A stretch of 64,000 nucleotides of DNA from JALSNL01 sp036479585. GTDB lineage: Bacteria > Bacteroidota > Ignavibacteria > Ignavibacteriales > Melioribacteraceae. The stretch is from positions 1 through 64,000 of the forward strand of contig OZ245062.1 of assembly GCA_965224785.1 (NCBI GenBank). Direction: 5' to 3'. Every line of letters begins with the position of its first letter. The first letter of the stretch is position 1. Below the pieces are notes generated by a model, which was given only the letters and a program-made list of their open reading frames with translations, ran no database searches and was not told the origin of the DNA. Position numbers and translations under genes: made by a program. This document shows, piece by piece, positions 45,745 through 53,502 of the stretch.

Positions 45745-46521
45745 CTACCAATCCTTTTCAACATTGGTTCTTTTTGTTTTTTTCTGTCTCATTTTTTTCT
45801 GGAGCTCCGCTTCGTTATTTTTTAGAGCATCAAGTATTCGTTCTGCTTCTTGTTTCGTAATTTCATCTTTTGGCTCTTTGGGTTGCGGTTTTTCTTCATT
45901 TTTCTTTTGATCTTTATTATCTTTTTGCTCATCTTTCTGTTGCTGTTCTTCTTTCTTCTTATCTTTATCCTCGTCCTTTTTATCTTGGTCTTTTTTATCC
46001 TCGTTTTTCTTGTCGTCTTTATTATCTTTATTTTGATCGTCTTTGTTATCTTTATTATCCTTTTGGTTTTTCTGTTGATCTTTCATCTGCTTAAGTGCGT
46101 ATGATAAATTATATTTTGCTTCTCTATCATTAGGATTATGTTTTAATGCTTCTCTATATGCTCCAATGCTTTCTTTTAATTTTTCAGCCTTTAATAACGA
46201 GTTCCCAATATTGTAAAATAATTCTGCCTTAGTATTATCAGTAGTGGCAAGCGGCATTGTAGTCATAAATTGTTCAAGTGCCTCATCAAATTTACCTTGC
46301 TTGTAAAGAGCATCCCCTAAATTAAATTGCGATTCATAATTCTCAATCTCATTTTCAATTCCTTTTCTAAAATTTACTTCAGCCTCAGCAAAATTACCTT
46401 CTTCGTATTCGTCAACACCATCATTTACTAAGCCTCTTGTTGATTGAGCAAAGGTTGGCAAAGCAATAATTGTTATTGCTAAAAGTAGTAGGATGATATT
46501 TAGTTTATTTTGTTTTCTCAT
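45745..46521 (-). CDS. batC: BatC-like TPR protein with Lys/Asp-rich tail
   Basis: The 258-residue protein has a signal peptide (1-25) and TPR repeats at about 30-145 (AEVNFRKGIENEIENYESQF; IGAYREALKHNPNDREAKYN). A highly charged low-complexity segment of KD/KE/QKD repeats (~150-220) follows, then a short conserved end (ITKQEAERILDALKNNEAEL). This is the BatC layout in Bacteroidota. The repetitive tail produces long spurious frames on the other strand. It is 53 bp before batD. Confidence 0.88.
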   Translation of the reverse strand: MRKQNKLNIILLLLAITIIALPTFAQSTRGLVNDGVDEYEEGNFAEAEVNFRKGIENEIENYESQFNLGDALYKQGKFDEALEQFMTTMPLATTDNTKAELFYNIGNSLLKAEKLKESIGAYREALKHNPNDREAKYNLSYALKQMKDQQKNQKDNKDNKDDQNKDNKDDKKNEDKKDQDKKDEDKDKKKEEQQQKDEQKDNKDQKKNEEKPQPKEPKDEITKQEAERILDALKNNEAELQKKMRQKKTKRTNVEKDW

Positions 46522-46539
46522 TTTATTTAGAATTTAGTT

Positions 46540-46615
46540 TGTCATTCTCAGTTCGACTGGGAATCCAGTAATTCACAAACAACTAGATTTCCGATAGAAA
46601 CTTTCGGAAATGACA
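46540..46615 (-). repeat. Double-hairpin repeat, family B (reverse copy)
   Basis: A copy in reverse orientation runs from TGTCATTCTCAG to CGGAAATGACA, with CGATAGAAACTTTCGG as the inner hairpin. It lies between batB and batC inside the Bat cluster. Confidence 0.85.
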
Positions 46616-46628
46616 AGCAAAAAGAATT

Positions 46629-46676
46629 TGTCATATTGAAGAATCCCGAAAGCTTTCGGGTTCATTCAGAATGACA
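46629..46676. repeat. Short family A-end palindrome
   Basis: TGTCATATTGAA at the left and TTCATTCAGAATGACA at the right are the family A ends. Between them is only GAATCCCGAAAGCTTTCGGG, giving a 48-bp minimal copy with an internal CCCGAAAGCTTTCGGG palindrome. Confidence 0.8.
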
Positions 46677-46711
46677 GTATTATGAATCAGTTTTTTTATG
46701 ACTAAATGTTT

Positions 46712-47740
46712 TTACACATTTTCAAATCGTTTCAACCATTTTGACTTGGAATCATTTATAAATAACTCAAATAATAAAATTAAAATAGCCGGAAACAAAA
46801 AGTAATAATATCTATCTTCATATTCAGTGATTTTTGTTGCCCCAAACTCTGTTCCTTCAAGACTTGCTAAATCATTATAAATTTTCTCAAGTTCATTATC
46901 TGTGTTTGAACCTCGATAATATTGACCGTTTCCTTTACTTGTTATTTCTTCTAAAGTTGTTTCGTCTAATCTTGTTAAAACTGTCTTTCCATTTCTATCT
47001 TTTTTGTATCCAGTTTGTTTTCCCGATCTATTGTAAATAGGAATTGGAGCACCTTGAGGAGAACCAAGACCTATGGCATATATTTTAACACCCAAATTAT
47101 TTGCTTCTTCTACAATCGTATTCAAATCACCTTCATGATCTTCACCATCCGTAATTATAACAATGGCTTTTTGGGTTTCTTCATCTTTCTTAAATGAGTT
47201 AAAGGCAAGTTTAATTGCCGGGCCAATAGCAGTACCGGGTTGTGGAACAGATTTAACACTTACCGCAGACAAAAACAAATTTGCTGCTGAATAATCTGTG
47301 GTTAATGGAAATTGTATAAAAGCATTTCCTGAAAAAACTATTAACCCAATTCTATCGCCGTGTAGTTTTTGAATTAGTTTTGAAATTTCGTGTTTGGCTT
47401 TATCAAGTCTGTTAGGTTTAATATCTTCGGCCTTCATACTTAGTGAAACATCCAACAGGATAAAAACATCAATGCCAACTTGTTTTACTTCTTCAATCTT
47501 AGAACCAATTTGTGGATTGGCAAGTGAAAGTATTAGCAAGACAATAGATAAAATAATTAGTCCACTTTTTATAAAAATTTTAATTCTACTTTTATTAGGA
47601 AATAAAATATGATGCAACTTTGTATTTGCAAACTTTGCCAAAAGTCTTTTCTGGTTACGAACAGAATACCAAATAAGAAAAATAATTATTGGTATAAAAT
47701 AAAGTGCATACAAATATTCGCTATGTGCAAATCTATACAT
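46712..47740 (-). CDS. batB: BatB-like von Willebrand factor A protein
   Basis: The 342-residue protein has N-terminal membrane segments (~10-25, 55-75), a VWA domain with MIDAS motif DVSLS (DxSxS) in LLDVSLSMKAEDI and a threonine-containing loop TDGEDHEGD, and a C-terminal membrane helix (YYYFLFPAILILLFELF). The topology matches BatA/BatB, and the second position in the order identifies it as BatB. It is separated from batA by 220 bp of low-complexity sequence that I do not regard as coding. Confidence 0.9.
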   Translation of the reverse strand: MYRFAHSEYLYALYFIPIIIFLIWYSVRNQKRLLAKFANTKLHHILFPNKSRIKIFIKSGLIILSIVLLILSLANPQIGSKIEEVKQVGIDVFILLDVSLSMKAEDIKPNRLDKAKHEISKLIQKLHGDRIGLIVFSGNAFIQFPLTTDYSAANLFLSAVSVKSVPQPGTAIGPAIKLAFNSFKKDEETQKAIVIITDGEDHEGDLNTIVEEANNLGVKIYAIGLGSPQGAPIPIYNRSGKQTGYKKDRNGKTVLTRLDETTLEEITSKGNGQYYRGSNTDNELEKIYNDLASLEGTEFGATKITEYEDRYYYFLFPAILILLFELFINDSKSKWLKRFENV

Positions 47741-47960
47741 AACACTCCTTCGGAGAAAAATCCAAAAGACAAATTATAAATAATAAAAAAATACTAAACT
47801 GCACAAACCTAAGACAAAACTTTTTATTTTGATTTCTTCCGTTTGTATTTTGAAATTTATTTGTTATTTGCATATTGTTTTTTAGTGCTTTATTCATTTT
47901 GATAACTTGTGCCTCGAATTTTATGGGGAACAAGGATTTAGTTACGAATAACATATTTTT

Positions 47961-48956
47961 CTAAGGTAATTTTTGTAAATAAGTTCGTGTTAAAATTAAT
48001 TCCATTAAAATTAAAAAGAGACCAACTGCAAGCCAGACATAAAACAATTCTTTAGCTTTTCTGTAAGATGTTACTTCCACTCTAGTTTTTTCTAATGTAT
48101 CTATTATATTATAAATTTCTTCTAATTTTTTATTGTTGGTTGCTCGGAAATATTCACCTTCTGTTATTTGAGCTACCTCGGATAAAACTTTTTCATCAAT
48201 TTCTACAGGAACCATTTGGTAACGTTTGCCAAAGGGAGTTTGAAAAGGATAAGGAGCTTCTCCCTCTGTTCCAACTCCTACTGTATAAATTCTGATTCCA
48301 AATTTTTTAGCAATTTGTGCAGCGGTAATAGGATCAATTTCTCCGCTATTATTAACTCCATCTGTAAGTAGAATAATAATTTTACTTTTTGCTTCACTAT
48401 CTTTAAGTCGGTTTACTCCGTTAGCAATAGCAGTTCCGATTGCAGTTCCATCTTCAATAATTCCGCTCTTTATATCTTTCAATAAACTTCTAAGAACGGG
48501 ATAATCTATTGTTAAGGGACATTGAGTAAAACTTTGACTAGCAAAAACTACAAGCCCAATTTTATCGGTTGTTCTTCCAGCAACAAATTCATCAATTACA
48601 TTTTTTGCAGCTTCTAGTCTATTTGGCTTAAAATCTTCTGCAAGCATAGAGCCAGAAATATCAAGAAGCATTGCTACATCTATGCCTTCAGTATAAATAT
48701 TTTCTCCATCAGAAAAAGATTGTGGTCTTGCAAGAGCAACAATAAATAAACCTAATGCAAATGTTCTAAGAAAAATTGGAAGATGTCTTAGCTTCTCTTT
48801 AACAGTTGGTTTTAGTTTATCAAAAATATCCAAACTTGAATAAGTAAGAGCTGCTGACTTTACTTTATTCCGCTTCCAATACCAAAACAAAATTAGAGGA
48901 ATTAATAATAAAAAATATAATACCCATTGTTGAGCAAAAGTAATATTGTTAAACAC
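47961..48956 (-). CDS. batA: BatA-like von Willebrand factor A protein
   Basis: The 331-residue VWA protein is flanked by N-terminal helices (~10-25, 60-78) and a C-terminal helix (LFYVWLAVGLFLILMELI). The MIDAS is DISGS in MLLDISGSMLAEDF with the later LLTDGVNNSGEI. It overlaps the start-proximal gene (48949-50061) by 8 bp. Together with BatB it probably forms a membrane VWA complex handled by the MoxR ATPase encoded at the head of the cluster. Confidence 0.92.
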   Translation of the reverse strand: MFNNITFAQQWVLYFLLLIPLILFWYWKRNKVKSAALTYSSLDIFDKLKPTVKEKLRHLPIFLRTFALGLFIVALARPQSFSDGENIYTEGIDVAMLLDISGSMLAEDFKPNRLEAAKNVIDEFVAGRTTDKIGLVVFASQSFTQCPLTIDYPVLRSLLKDIKSGIIEDGTAIGTAIANGVNRLKDSEAKSKIIILLTDGVNNSGEIDPITAAQIAKKFGIRIYTVGVGTEGEAPYPFQTPFGKRYQMVPVEIDEKVLSEVAQITEGEYFRATNNKKLEEIYNIIDTLEKTRVEVTSYRKAKELFYVWLAVGLFLILMELILTRTYLQKLP

Positions 48957-50061
48957 TTTTTACTCCATTTTGCTTTGGTTTAATTTGAACATCATCGTCT
49001 CGTTTTGTTTTTTCTACAATCTCCAAAGCTTGTACCATCATTTCTTCGTTAACAGTTGGCATTGGTTGAAACTTAGCAAACTTAACCATATCAGCATTAT
49101 GTAGAAATGAACTTGTAATGCCAATCATTTTTTCGTTATCCATCAAGTTGTTCAAAACACTCATTGTTTCATCAGTAGTTTTTTCAAGTGAATTAAAACT
49201 ATACCTATGTTCAAAATATTTTCTAATAATTTCAGTTATCTCTGTGTTATATTCTTTTACTTTTCCTTGTTGCCATAATTTTTTTTGGTTTAATTCATCA
49301 AGAGCATTTAATGCAATTGCGTGACCTGGCAATAGCGGAGCAGTTCTAATTCTTCTCCCAGCATCTTTTGGTTTTCTAAATCTTCTAAATAAATAATAAG
49401 CTAAAGCAAATGCAATTAGAATTCCTAATGCAAGCAAAAGCCAAAACTCCCAGTCTAACTCAATTCTTATTGGTTGTTTTACGTCTTTAATTTCTTCATT
49501 TGCATTTACTTCAAGTGTATGGATGAAGACAACCACTTCGTTGGTTTTAGTTATTTGTGGTTCAGAAATTGTTCCAATAAAATACTCAATTGGCAATGGT
49601 GGAATTACTGCACGAAGTGAATCGTAACCCGAAATTATATAATTAAATTGTTCAAACCCCTCACCCTTTGTTACGGAATTGACTTTTATAACTTCTAATT
49701 GTCCTAGCTTATCTGTTAAGGTTGGAGGTGTAACCCTAATTCCATTTGCGTGTTCAACCCTAATAGAAAAATTAATATAGTCTCCAATTAAATAATCAGA
49801 AGAATCAGTTCCAGCTGTTGCACTTATACTTTGAGCGGAAATAATATTAGGAAGAAAAGTAAAAAGGGAAATAACAATATAGGTTGCTGTAAAGATTCTC
49901 CTCTTATAACAGATAACACTGTCATTGCGAGGAGATGTTTTTTCGACGAAGCAATCTGTTGAGATTGTGCAACTATTTGACAGATTGCTTCGGGATGAAA
50001 CTCCTCGCAATGACAGAGATAAAATAAAATATCCAATCATATTTTCTAAAATTTTATTCAT
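48949..50061 (-). CDS. BatD-like/DUF4381-like membrane protein with repeat-derived N-terminus
   Basis: The start ATG overlaps the stop of the DUF58 gene (atga). Residues 1-15 (MNKILENMIGYFILS) are followed by about 33 residues encoded entirely by a palindromic repeat (LRGVSSRSNL ... EKTSPRNDS). Only then, near residues 55-75, comes the hydrophobic signal-like segment (FTATYIVISLFTFLPNIISA). An extracytoplasmic beta domain, a membrane helix near 210-230 (FWLLLALGILIAFALAYYLF) and a cytoplasmic helical domain (YNTEITEIIRKYFEHRY) complete the 370 residues. No Met or GTG start is available between the repeat and the hydrophobic segment, so the extension seems to be translated. Position between DUF58 and batA fits the extra BatD-like gene of such clusters. 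Confidence 0.82.
   Translation of the reverse strand: MNKILENMIGYFILSLSLRGVSSRSNLSNSCTISTDCFVEKTSPRNDSVICYKRRIFTATYIVISLFTFLPNIISAQSISATAGTDSSDYLIGDYINFSIRVEHANGIRVTPPTLTDKLGQLEVIKVNSVTKGEGFEQFNYIISGYDSLRAVIPPLPIEYFIGTISEPQITKTNEVVVFIHTLEVNANEEIKDVKQPIRIELDWEFWLLLALGILIAFALAYYLFRRFRKPKDAGRRIRTAPLLPGHAIALNALDELNQKKLWQQGKVKEYNTEITEIIRKYFEHRYSFNSLEKTTDETMSVLNNLMDNEKMIGITSSFLHNADMVKFAKFQPMPTVNEEMMVQALEIVEKTKRDDDVQIKPKQNGVKSV
49919..50016. repeat. Palindromic repeat, family C, inside a coding region
   Basis: A 98-bp element has perfect 16-bp terminal inverted repeats, CTGTCATTGCGAGGAG (49919-49934, with its first two bases at the end of the preceding line) and CTCCTCGCAATGACAG (50001-50016). The inner arms are GAAGCAATCTGTT and CAGATTGCTTCGG. 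It occupies codons 16-48 of the BatD-like gene without breaking the frame. Confidence 0.92.
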
Positions 50062-50930
50062 CGTCTCTCACGTAATTTGAAAAAATTGATTAGTGGTTTT
50101 ACGTAAGACGTTGAGATATCAATGTTAACAGTATCTACACGGCTCTTTAAGAAAATTTCATCTTGAGTACTTTTGCGTTCATTGATTTTTTGTTTAAAGT
50201 ATTCTTGAACACTTTTATTACTAGTGTCTATATATCTAGTTATTCCAGTTTCTGCATCTTTAAATTTTATCAATCCGGCTTTAAGTAAATCTTTTTCTCG
50301 TGGGTCTTCCAAAACTATGTTTACAAGGTCGTGTTTCTTGCTGACTATTCTAAGAATTTTTTCATAACCTTCATCAATAAAATCGGAGATAAGAAATGCA
50401 ATGCTTTTTTTCTTAACCGAATGATTAAAATATTCTAACGCAGCTTGAATGTTTGTTTTATTTCCCTGAGGTTCAAACGAAAGTATTTCTCTTATAATTC
50501 TTAAAACGTGGCTTTTACCTTTTCTTGGGGGAACGAATTTTTCAATTTCATCAGTAAATAATATAAGTCCTACTTTGTCATTATTTTTTAAAGCGGAAAA
50601 AGCAAGTACTGCCGTTAGCTCTGCTGCAATTTGTTGTTTAGTTTTATCCACACTTCCAAAAACAAGCGAGCCACTTAAATCCACTAATAGCATAAGCGTT
50701 AGCTCTCGCTCTTCTTCAAATATTTTAATAAATGGATGCCCAAATCTAGCACTAACATTCCAGTCAATAGTTCTAATATCATCGCCAACTTGGTATTCTC
50801 GTACTTCGGAAAATTCCATTCCTCTTCCTTTGAAAACGGAATGATATTCTCCTGAGAAAACATCGTTAACAACGCCTCTGGTTTTTATCTCAATTTGACG
50901 TACTTGTTTTAATAATTCTTTTGTAAGCAT
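50058..50930 (-). CDS. DUF58 family protein
   Basis: The 290-residue soluble protein has the DUF58 signature EVREYQVGDDIRTIDWNVSA and a VWA-like fold with a modified MIDAS (LLVDLSGSLVFGS). It probably acts with MoxR and the VWA membrane proteins. It starts 18 bp after moxR and overlaps the next gene by four bases, so translation is likely coupled along the cluster. Confidence 0.93.
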   Translation of the reverse strand: MLTKELLKQVRQIEIKTRGVVNDVFSGEYHSVFKGRGMEFSEVREYQVGDDIRTIDWNVSARFGHPFIKIFEEERELTLMLLVDLSGSLVFGSVDKTKQQIAAELTAVLAFSALKNNDKVGLILFTDEIEKFVPPRKGKSHVLRIIREILSFEPQGNKTNIQAALEYFNHSVKKKSIAFLISDFIDEGYEKILRIVSKKHDLVNIVLEDPREKDLLKAGLIKFKDAETGITRYIDTSNKSVQEYFKQKINERKSTQDEIFLKSRVDTVNIDISTSYVKPLINFFKLRERR

Positions 50931-50948
50931 AGGTTAATAGTGTTGCCG

Positions 50949-51932
50949 TTAAGGCACTTCAACTTTATTAAGGATTTGCTCAATTATATTTTCAGAAGTA
51001 ATTTCTTCAGCTTCAGCTTCGTAGGTTATTCCAATTCTATGTCGAAGAACATCCATACATAAAGCTCTAACATCTTCCGGTACAACATAACCGCGGCGTT
51101 TCATAAACGCAGAAGCTCTTGAAGCAAGTGCTAAGTTTATTGTTGCTCTTGGTGAAGCACCGTTGCCGATTAGGTCAGTTAAATTATCTAACCCAAAATG
51201 TTTTGGGTTACGTGTGGCAAAAACAATATCAAGAATATACTTCTCAATTTTTTCATCAACATAAATACTGTGAACTAATTTTCGAGCATTCAAAATAGAT
51301 TCAGATGAAATAACTGGTTTTATTTCTAATGGTTCTGAGCCAACATTTCTATGCAGAATTTTCATTTCTTCTTCACGTGTTGGATATGTGATTTTTACTT
51401 TTAGCATAAACCTATCAACTTGTGCTTCGGGTAACGGATAAGTTCCTTCTTGCTCAATTGGGTTTTGAGTTGCAAGAACTAAAAATGGTTCTTCTAACTT
51501 AAAAGTATTTTGTCCAATTGTAACTTGTCGTTCTTGCATAGCTTCCAACAAAGCACTTTGTACTTTTGCTGGTGCACGGTTAATTTCATCGGCAAGAATA
51601 AAGTTAGAAAATACCGGCCCTTTTTTTATTGAGAAGTTTCCTTCTTTCTGATTGTAGATCATCGTTCCAATTAAATCCGCTGGTAAAAGATCGGGAGTAA
51701 ACTGGATACGTTGGAATTTAGCTTGCATAGCTTTTGCTAAAGATGTTATGGCAAGCGTTTTTGCAAGTCCGGGAACACCTTCTAATAAAATATGACCATT
51801 GCCAAGTAAACCAATTACCAAGCGTTCAACCATATCTTTTTGTCCAACAATTACTTTGCCAATTTCAGAAAGTAGAACATCTATAAATTCACTTTCTTTT
51901 GCTATTTTTTCGTTTAGTTGTGTAATCTCCAA
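50949..51932 (-). CDS. moxR: MoxR-family AAA+ ATPase
   Basis: The 327-residue AAA+ ATPase has Walker A GVPGLAKT (about residues 55-62), Walker B ILADEINRAPAKVQSALLEAM, sensor 1 LVLATQNPIEQEG and sensor 2 region GASPRATINLALASRA. It is a chaperone-like ATPase that remodels or activates VWA proteins such as BatA/B (family knowledge). It is the first gene of the cluster, so the promoter should be in 51933-52227, where I see no clear promoter motif. Confidence 0.95.
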   Translation of the reverse strand: MEITQLNEKIAKESEFIDVLLSEIGKVIVGQKDMVERLVIGLLGNGHILLEGVPGLAKTLAITSLAKAMQAKFQRIQFTPDLLPADLIGTMIYNQKEGNFSIKKGPVFSNFILADEINRAPAKVQSALLEAMQERQVTIGQNTFKLEEPFLVLATQNPIEQEGTYPLPEAQVDRFMLKVKITYPTREEEMKILHRNVGSEPLEIKPVISSESILNARKLVHSIYVDEKIEKYILDIVFATRNPKHFGLDNLTDLIGNGASPRATINLALASRASAFMKRRGYVVPEDVRALCMDVLRHRIGITYEAEAEEITSENIIEQILNKVEVP

Positions 51933-52104
51933 GATTAAAGCCCCTTAGATTATTTTAATTTAATTATTTTTTTCGACTAATTTTTTACAACAAATTATCA
52001 AATAAGTTTCAGAAAAATATTTAAGAATTATCGTAAAAAATATAACTAATAAATATAATGATTTTTTTGATTGAATGAACGAAAGAAGAATTCAAATGAC
52101 AATG

Positions 52105-52123
52105 CGAACCACGTAGTGGTTCG
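52105..52123. repeat. Short perfect hairpin upstream of moxR
   Basis: CGAACCACGTAGTGGTTCG is a perfect 8-bp stem with a 3-base loop, in the 295-bp region between moxR and the broken nucleotidyltransferase gene. Its role is unknown. It could be an operator or repeat remnant. Confidence 0.55.
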
Positions 52124-52693
52124 ATGTTAGATAAAACATAACTAAAAAATTTTATTTTGGACAGATGTGATTTAAATGTAGTGTGGCTGTCTTATTTGCA
52201 AAACAATCTCCGGATTTACTGAAAGAATTACTCACACAACTTCCATTCTTTTTCTAAAGCAAAAATAGAAATGTACTTCATTAAAAATTCACTATCAATT
52301 AGATCATCAGAGTTTTGTAATATTGCTTTAATATCGTTTATATGTTTCTGTGCTTTTCCTTCTTTGAAAAACTCTAATTTCTTAATGATAACATATTCGG
52401 GAGGAGCGATAGGTATTTTATCGCCATAAAAATTTATTTCTTTTACTTTTTTTAGAGCCAAATGTTGAAAATCATTATTTCCGGCAAAGTATAAATCTGC
52501 TTTGAATCCTGATTCATTATGGATTATATTGCAATGTCCTCGGTTCTCTCTTGAAATTTCATTCTTAAGTACTTCAATTGGTGGAATGTAAAATTCATCC
52601 ATCGGAAAAAGCGAATAGACTTTATTTAAGAGAGCAGTTGGAATAGTTATTACAATATCAATATCATGGGTCATCCGCGGTTCGCCATAAATT

Positions 52694-52865
52694 AGAGTTT
52701 CTGCAAAATAATAAAATTACGTCATTCCCAACTTGATTGGGAATCCAGGCAACAAAAACAATGGATCTCCGATTAAAACATTCGGAGATGACATCTATGG
52801 GGCAGAAAAAATCATTATTTATACTCGTTTCATTCGCCTTTTACAATTTATTTTGCAGAACCTCT
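52694..52865. mobile_element. 172-bp MITE-like element inserted in the nucleotidyltransferase gene
   Basis: The ends are AGAGTTTCTGCAAAATAA (52694-52711) and, on the other strand, AGAGGTTCTGCAAAATAA (52848-52865), 17 of 18 identical. It is flanked by a direct ATT duplication (52691-52693 and 52866-52868). It carries no coding sequence. A family B repeat lies inside it at 52721-52792. Confidence 0.85.
52721..52792 (-). repeat. Family B repeat nested in the MITE-like element
   Basis: A reverse-oriented copy runs from GTCATTCCCAAC to TCGGAGATGAC, with the characteristic GGGAATCCA and hairpin CTCCGATTAAAACATTCGGAG. Confidence 0.85.
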
Positions 52866-52943
52866 ATTATTGAAGCAACGGAATCGGTTATCATATAAGG
52901 AACATTGAGAGCATTTAGTTTATCTGTAAATATTTTAAATAAT

Positions 52944-53138
52944 TTACGTTCTTGCATATAAAAAGTTTTTCCTTATTTCTTCTTCAATTTTTTTTTCGCT
53001 CCATTCGGGATGGGATTCTTTTAGTGCTGCTCTTTTTAATTCTTTTGCAGAAAAATATAATTCTTCAGCAAGTTTCAACTTTTTCTCAGGAGAAAAGTTT
53101 TTGAAACGATTTTTTACTTCAACATTAGTCTTATCCAT
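52944..53138 (-). CDS. Small helical partner protein of the nucleotidyltransferase
   Basis: The 64-residue protein is charged and helical (FSPEKKLKLAEELYFSAKEL; SEKKIEEEIRKNFLYART). It overlaps the start of the nucleotidyltransferase gene by 14 bp, so the two were a coupled pair. Small helical proteins next to minimal nucleotidyltransferases are typical of two-gene toxin-antitoxin-like modules, but I cannot assign it to a named family. The gene itself looks intact although its partner is broken. Confidence 0.7.
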   Translation of the reverse strand: MDKTNVEVKNRFKNFSPEKKLKLAEELYFSAKELKRAALKESHPEWSEKKIEEEIRKNFLYART

Positions 53139-53317
53139 TGTGTTACTTCAGATATTTGAAAGAATATACAACAAGAAAATATTAAAAATATTGCAGAAAA
53201 CCTTAAAGGTTTTAAAAAAACAAACATCTTATATTAAAATTTCAGTTATAGAATCCTTCACATAACCTAATTTTTAGGTAATATTTAATGCTAGAATTAT
53301 TGTTTATGGATAGTACA

Positions 53318-53412
53318 AAGAGGGCGAAGCATATTGGAAGCCATATTTCGCACAATCTTAATATTGTTGCAAGAAAACATTACTGCTACTTTGGATTTTG
53401 CAAAGCCCTCTT
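53318..53412 (+). ncRNA. Candidate structured leader RNA upstream of thrA
   Basis: The outer stem AAGAGGG/CCCTCTT (53318-53324 with 53406-53412) encloses three hairpins. The first is CGAA..ATAT..GG/CC..ATAT..TTCG (53325-53350). The second is a small CAAT/ATTG hairpin near 53352-53366. The third is TTGCAAGA/TTTTGCAA (53367-53374 with 53396-53403). It lies 90 bp before the aspartokinase ATG in a 364-bp gap (53139-53502). It does not match the lysine riboswitch or any leader I know. A 49-codon frame (53289-53438) runs across it, which may be chance. Confidence 0.35.
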
Positions 53413-53502
53413 ATTATTTATACACAAAAATAAATAATTAAGTTGTCCTTAATGGCTTTAATTCCTATAATTGCGACTTATTTGTAAAATAATAATTATA
53501 AA

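Larger units (their letters stand above)
52228..52957 (-). pseudogene. Nucleotidyltransferase gene split by an inverted-repeat element
   Basis: The 5' part starts at 52957 (MQERKLFKIFTDKLNALNVP ... DSVASII) and stops at 52841 after reading into the insertion. The 3' part resumes upstream of 52674 as IYGEPRMTHDIDIVI and runs to 52228. Deleting 52694-52865 plus one ATT copy joins them in frame as SVASIIYGEPRMTHDID, the G/S-x-DxD core of a minimal nucleotidyltransferase-fold protein of about 190 residues. The residue before Ser, normally Gly in this motif, is Asp, so the gene may have been decaying. The 3' part alone keeps an ATG at 52674 but lacks the first strand and helix, so activity is doubtful. 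It overlaps the small upstream gene by 14 bp. Confidence 0.85.

Noticed and set aside
45692..45751. 20-codon N-terminal extension of BatD
   Set aside because: It would place a Lys/Asn-rich stretch in front of a good signal peptide.
45850..46104. Plus-strand frames rich in Phe/Leu/Ile opposite batC
   Set aside because: They are antisense translations of the KD/KE repeat tail of BatC and resemble membrane proteins only because of that composition.
47733..47954. 73-codon minus-strand frame between batA and batB
   Set aside because: It has low-complexity Asn/Lys/Phe composition, no ribosome binding site and repeat-like AT-rich sequence. It overlaps the batB start and has no family resemblance.
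53289..53438. 49-codon frame upstream of thrA as a real small gene
   Set aside because: It has no enrichment in Thr or Met codons that a leader peptide would need and no protein-like pattern. It is kept only as an alternative within the leader finding.
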